This document shows, one piece after another, positions 63,726 through 64,000 of a stretch of DNA of 64,000 nucleotides (position 1 is its first letter; each line of letters begins with the position of its first letter). Position numbers and translations under genes: made by a program. Below the pieces are notes generated by a model. That model did not search any database, was not told the origin of the DNA, and was given only the letters and a program-made list of their open reading frames with translations. This DNA is from Loktanella sp. 5RATIMAR09. Lineage in GTDB: Bacteria; Pseudomonadota; Alphaproteobacteria; Rhodobacterales; Rhodobacteraceae. The DNA lies in contig NZ_LJAL01000003.1 in the NCBI RefSeq assembly GCF_001419985.1, positions 124,001-188,000 on the forward strand. The letters are read 5' to 3'.

Positions 63726-64000
63726 TTAGGCAAAAAGATCGTGGCAGAGTTCGAGCGCGTCGACCAGAACATCGACCTCGTCGGTGGTGTTATACATCCC
63801 GAACGACGCGCGGCAGGTCGCCCCTACGCCCATGTGTTCCATCAAAGGCATCGCACAATGGGTCCCTGCGCGGACCGCGACGCCCTTTTTATCCAACACG
63901 GTCGAAATATCATGCGCATGGGCGGCCCCTTCCAGTGTGAACGAGAAAATAGCGCCCTTGGTGGCGGACTGTCCTTGTACGTTCAGCCAGTTCAACCCGT
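63726..64000 (-). CDS. sufS: Cysteine desulfurase SufS (C-terminal part, gene continues beyond the window)
   Basis: About 90 C-terminal residues of a class V aminotransferase-type cysteine desulfurase that supplies sulfur for iron-sulfur clusters. The active-site cysteine loop is RAGTHCAMPLMEHMGV, followed by CRASFGMYNTTDEVDVLVDA, which is the SufS/CsdA pattern and not the IscS pattern. The pyridoxal-binding lysine and the start lie outside the window. Other suf genes may lie upstream of it beyond the window. Confidence 0.9.
   Translation of the reverse strand, partial: GLNWLNVQGQSATKGAIFSFTLEGAAHAHDISTVLDKKGVAVRAGTHCAMPLMEHMGVGATCRASFGMYNTTDEVDVLVDALELCHDLFA

Overview
The window is chromosomal DNA from an alphaproteobacterium, most probably a marine member of the Rhodobacterales (Roseobacter group). 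The reasons are the dusB-ntrB-ntrC-ntrY-ntrX order, an NtrC without the sigma-54 contact loop, a fused ispDF gene, DUF6456 and DUF6477 proteins, an LpxI-type lipid A pathway, an IalB homologue and a candidate CtrA box. Codon use is fairly even and GC-rich. I see no prophage, insertion sequence, CRISPR array or conjugative module, so this looks mainly like core genome with a few lineage-specific insertions.

Layout. 1-6375 (minus): nitrogen two-component operon behind dusB. 6561-9895 (plus): ispDF, pgpA, a pncC/cinA-type gene, then hpt and a 57-residue membrane protein, with a Coq10/RatA-type gene on the other strand. 9977-12301: cytochrome c', a diheme cytochrome c, and lipA, whose start codon lies in a 9-bp hairpin. 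12410-15624: DUF6456 and DUF6477 proteins and a non-pyrrolysine MttB homologue. 15815-22310: guaA, an FkbM methyltransferase behind a CtrA-like box, a decayed zinc-peptidase homologue, two EamA transporters and a FadL-type porin. 22251-34056 (minus): a long envelope cluster pyrH-frr-uppS-cdsA-dxr-rseP-bamA-ompH-fabZ-lpxA-lpxI-lpxB, which lacks lpxD. 34252-42803: a lipoprotein, miaA, an AraC regulator, a lytic transglycosylase, ssb, aroB/aroK, two little-known exported or membrane proteins, and xerD. 42856-50696: a CorC-type protein, a HerA-like ATPase, a non-coding stretch with two candidate small transcripts, ialB, and an ACP-KAS-lpxD set. 50730-53256: an L,D-transpeptidase and a DUF882 peptidase. 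53277-60125: an OxyR-like regulator divergent from a complete mrpABCDEFG operon. 60190-63592: a hydantoinase, VOC protein, racemase and DapA-like aldolase. The end carries tRNA-Arg(CCG) and the 3' end of sufS.

How the genes fit together. The envelope cluster joins isoprenoid and phospholipid precursors (uppS, dxr, cdsA) with outer-membrane assembly (bamA, ompH, rseP) and lipid A synthesis (fabZ, lpxA, lpxI, lpxB). The missing lpxD step is found about 24 kb away behind its own acyl carrier protein and ketoacyl synthase, which suggests a dedicated acyl supply for lipid A. The least-explained parts are the two orphan transcripts at 47.1-47.45 kb, the OxyR-like regulator that lacks the peroxidatic cysteine but sits on a perfect OxyR-type half site, and the four-gene hydantoin-like catabolic set with a remodelled aldolase.
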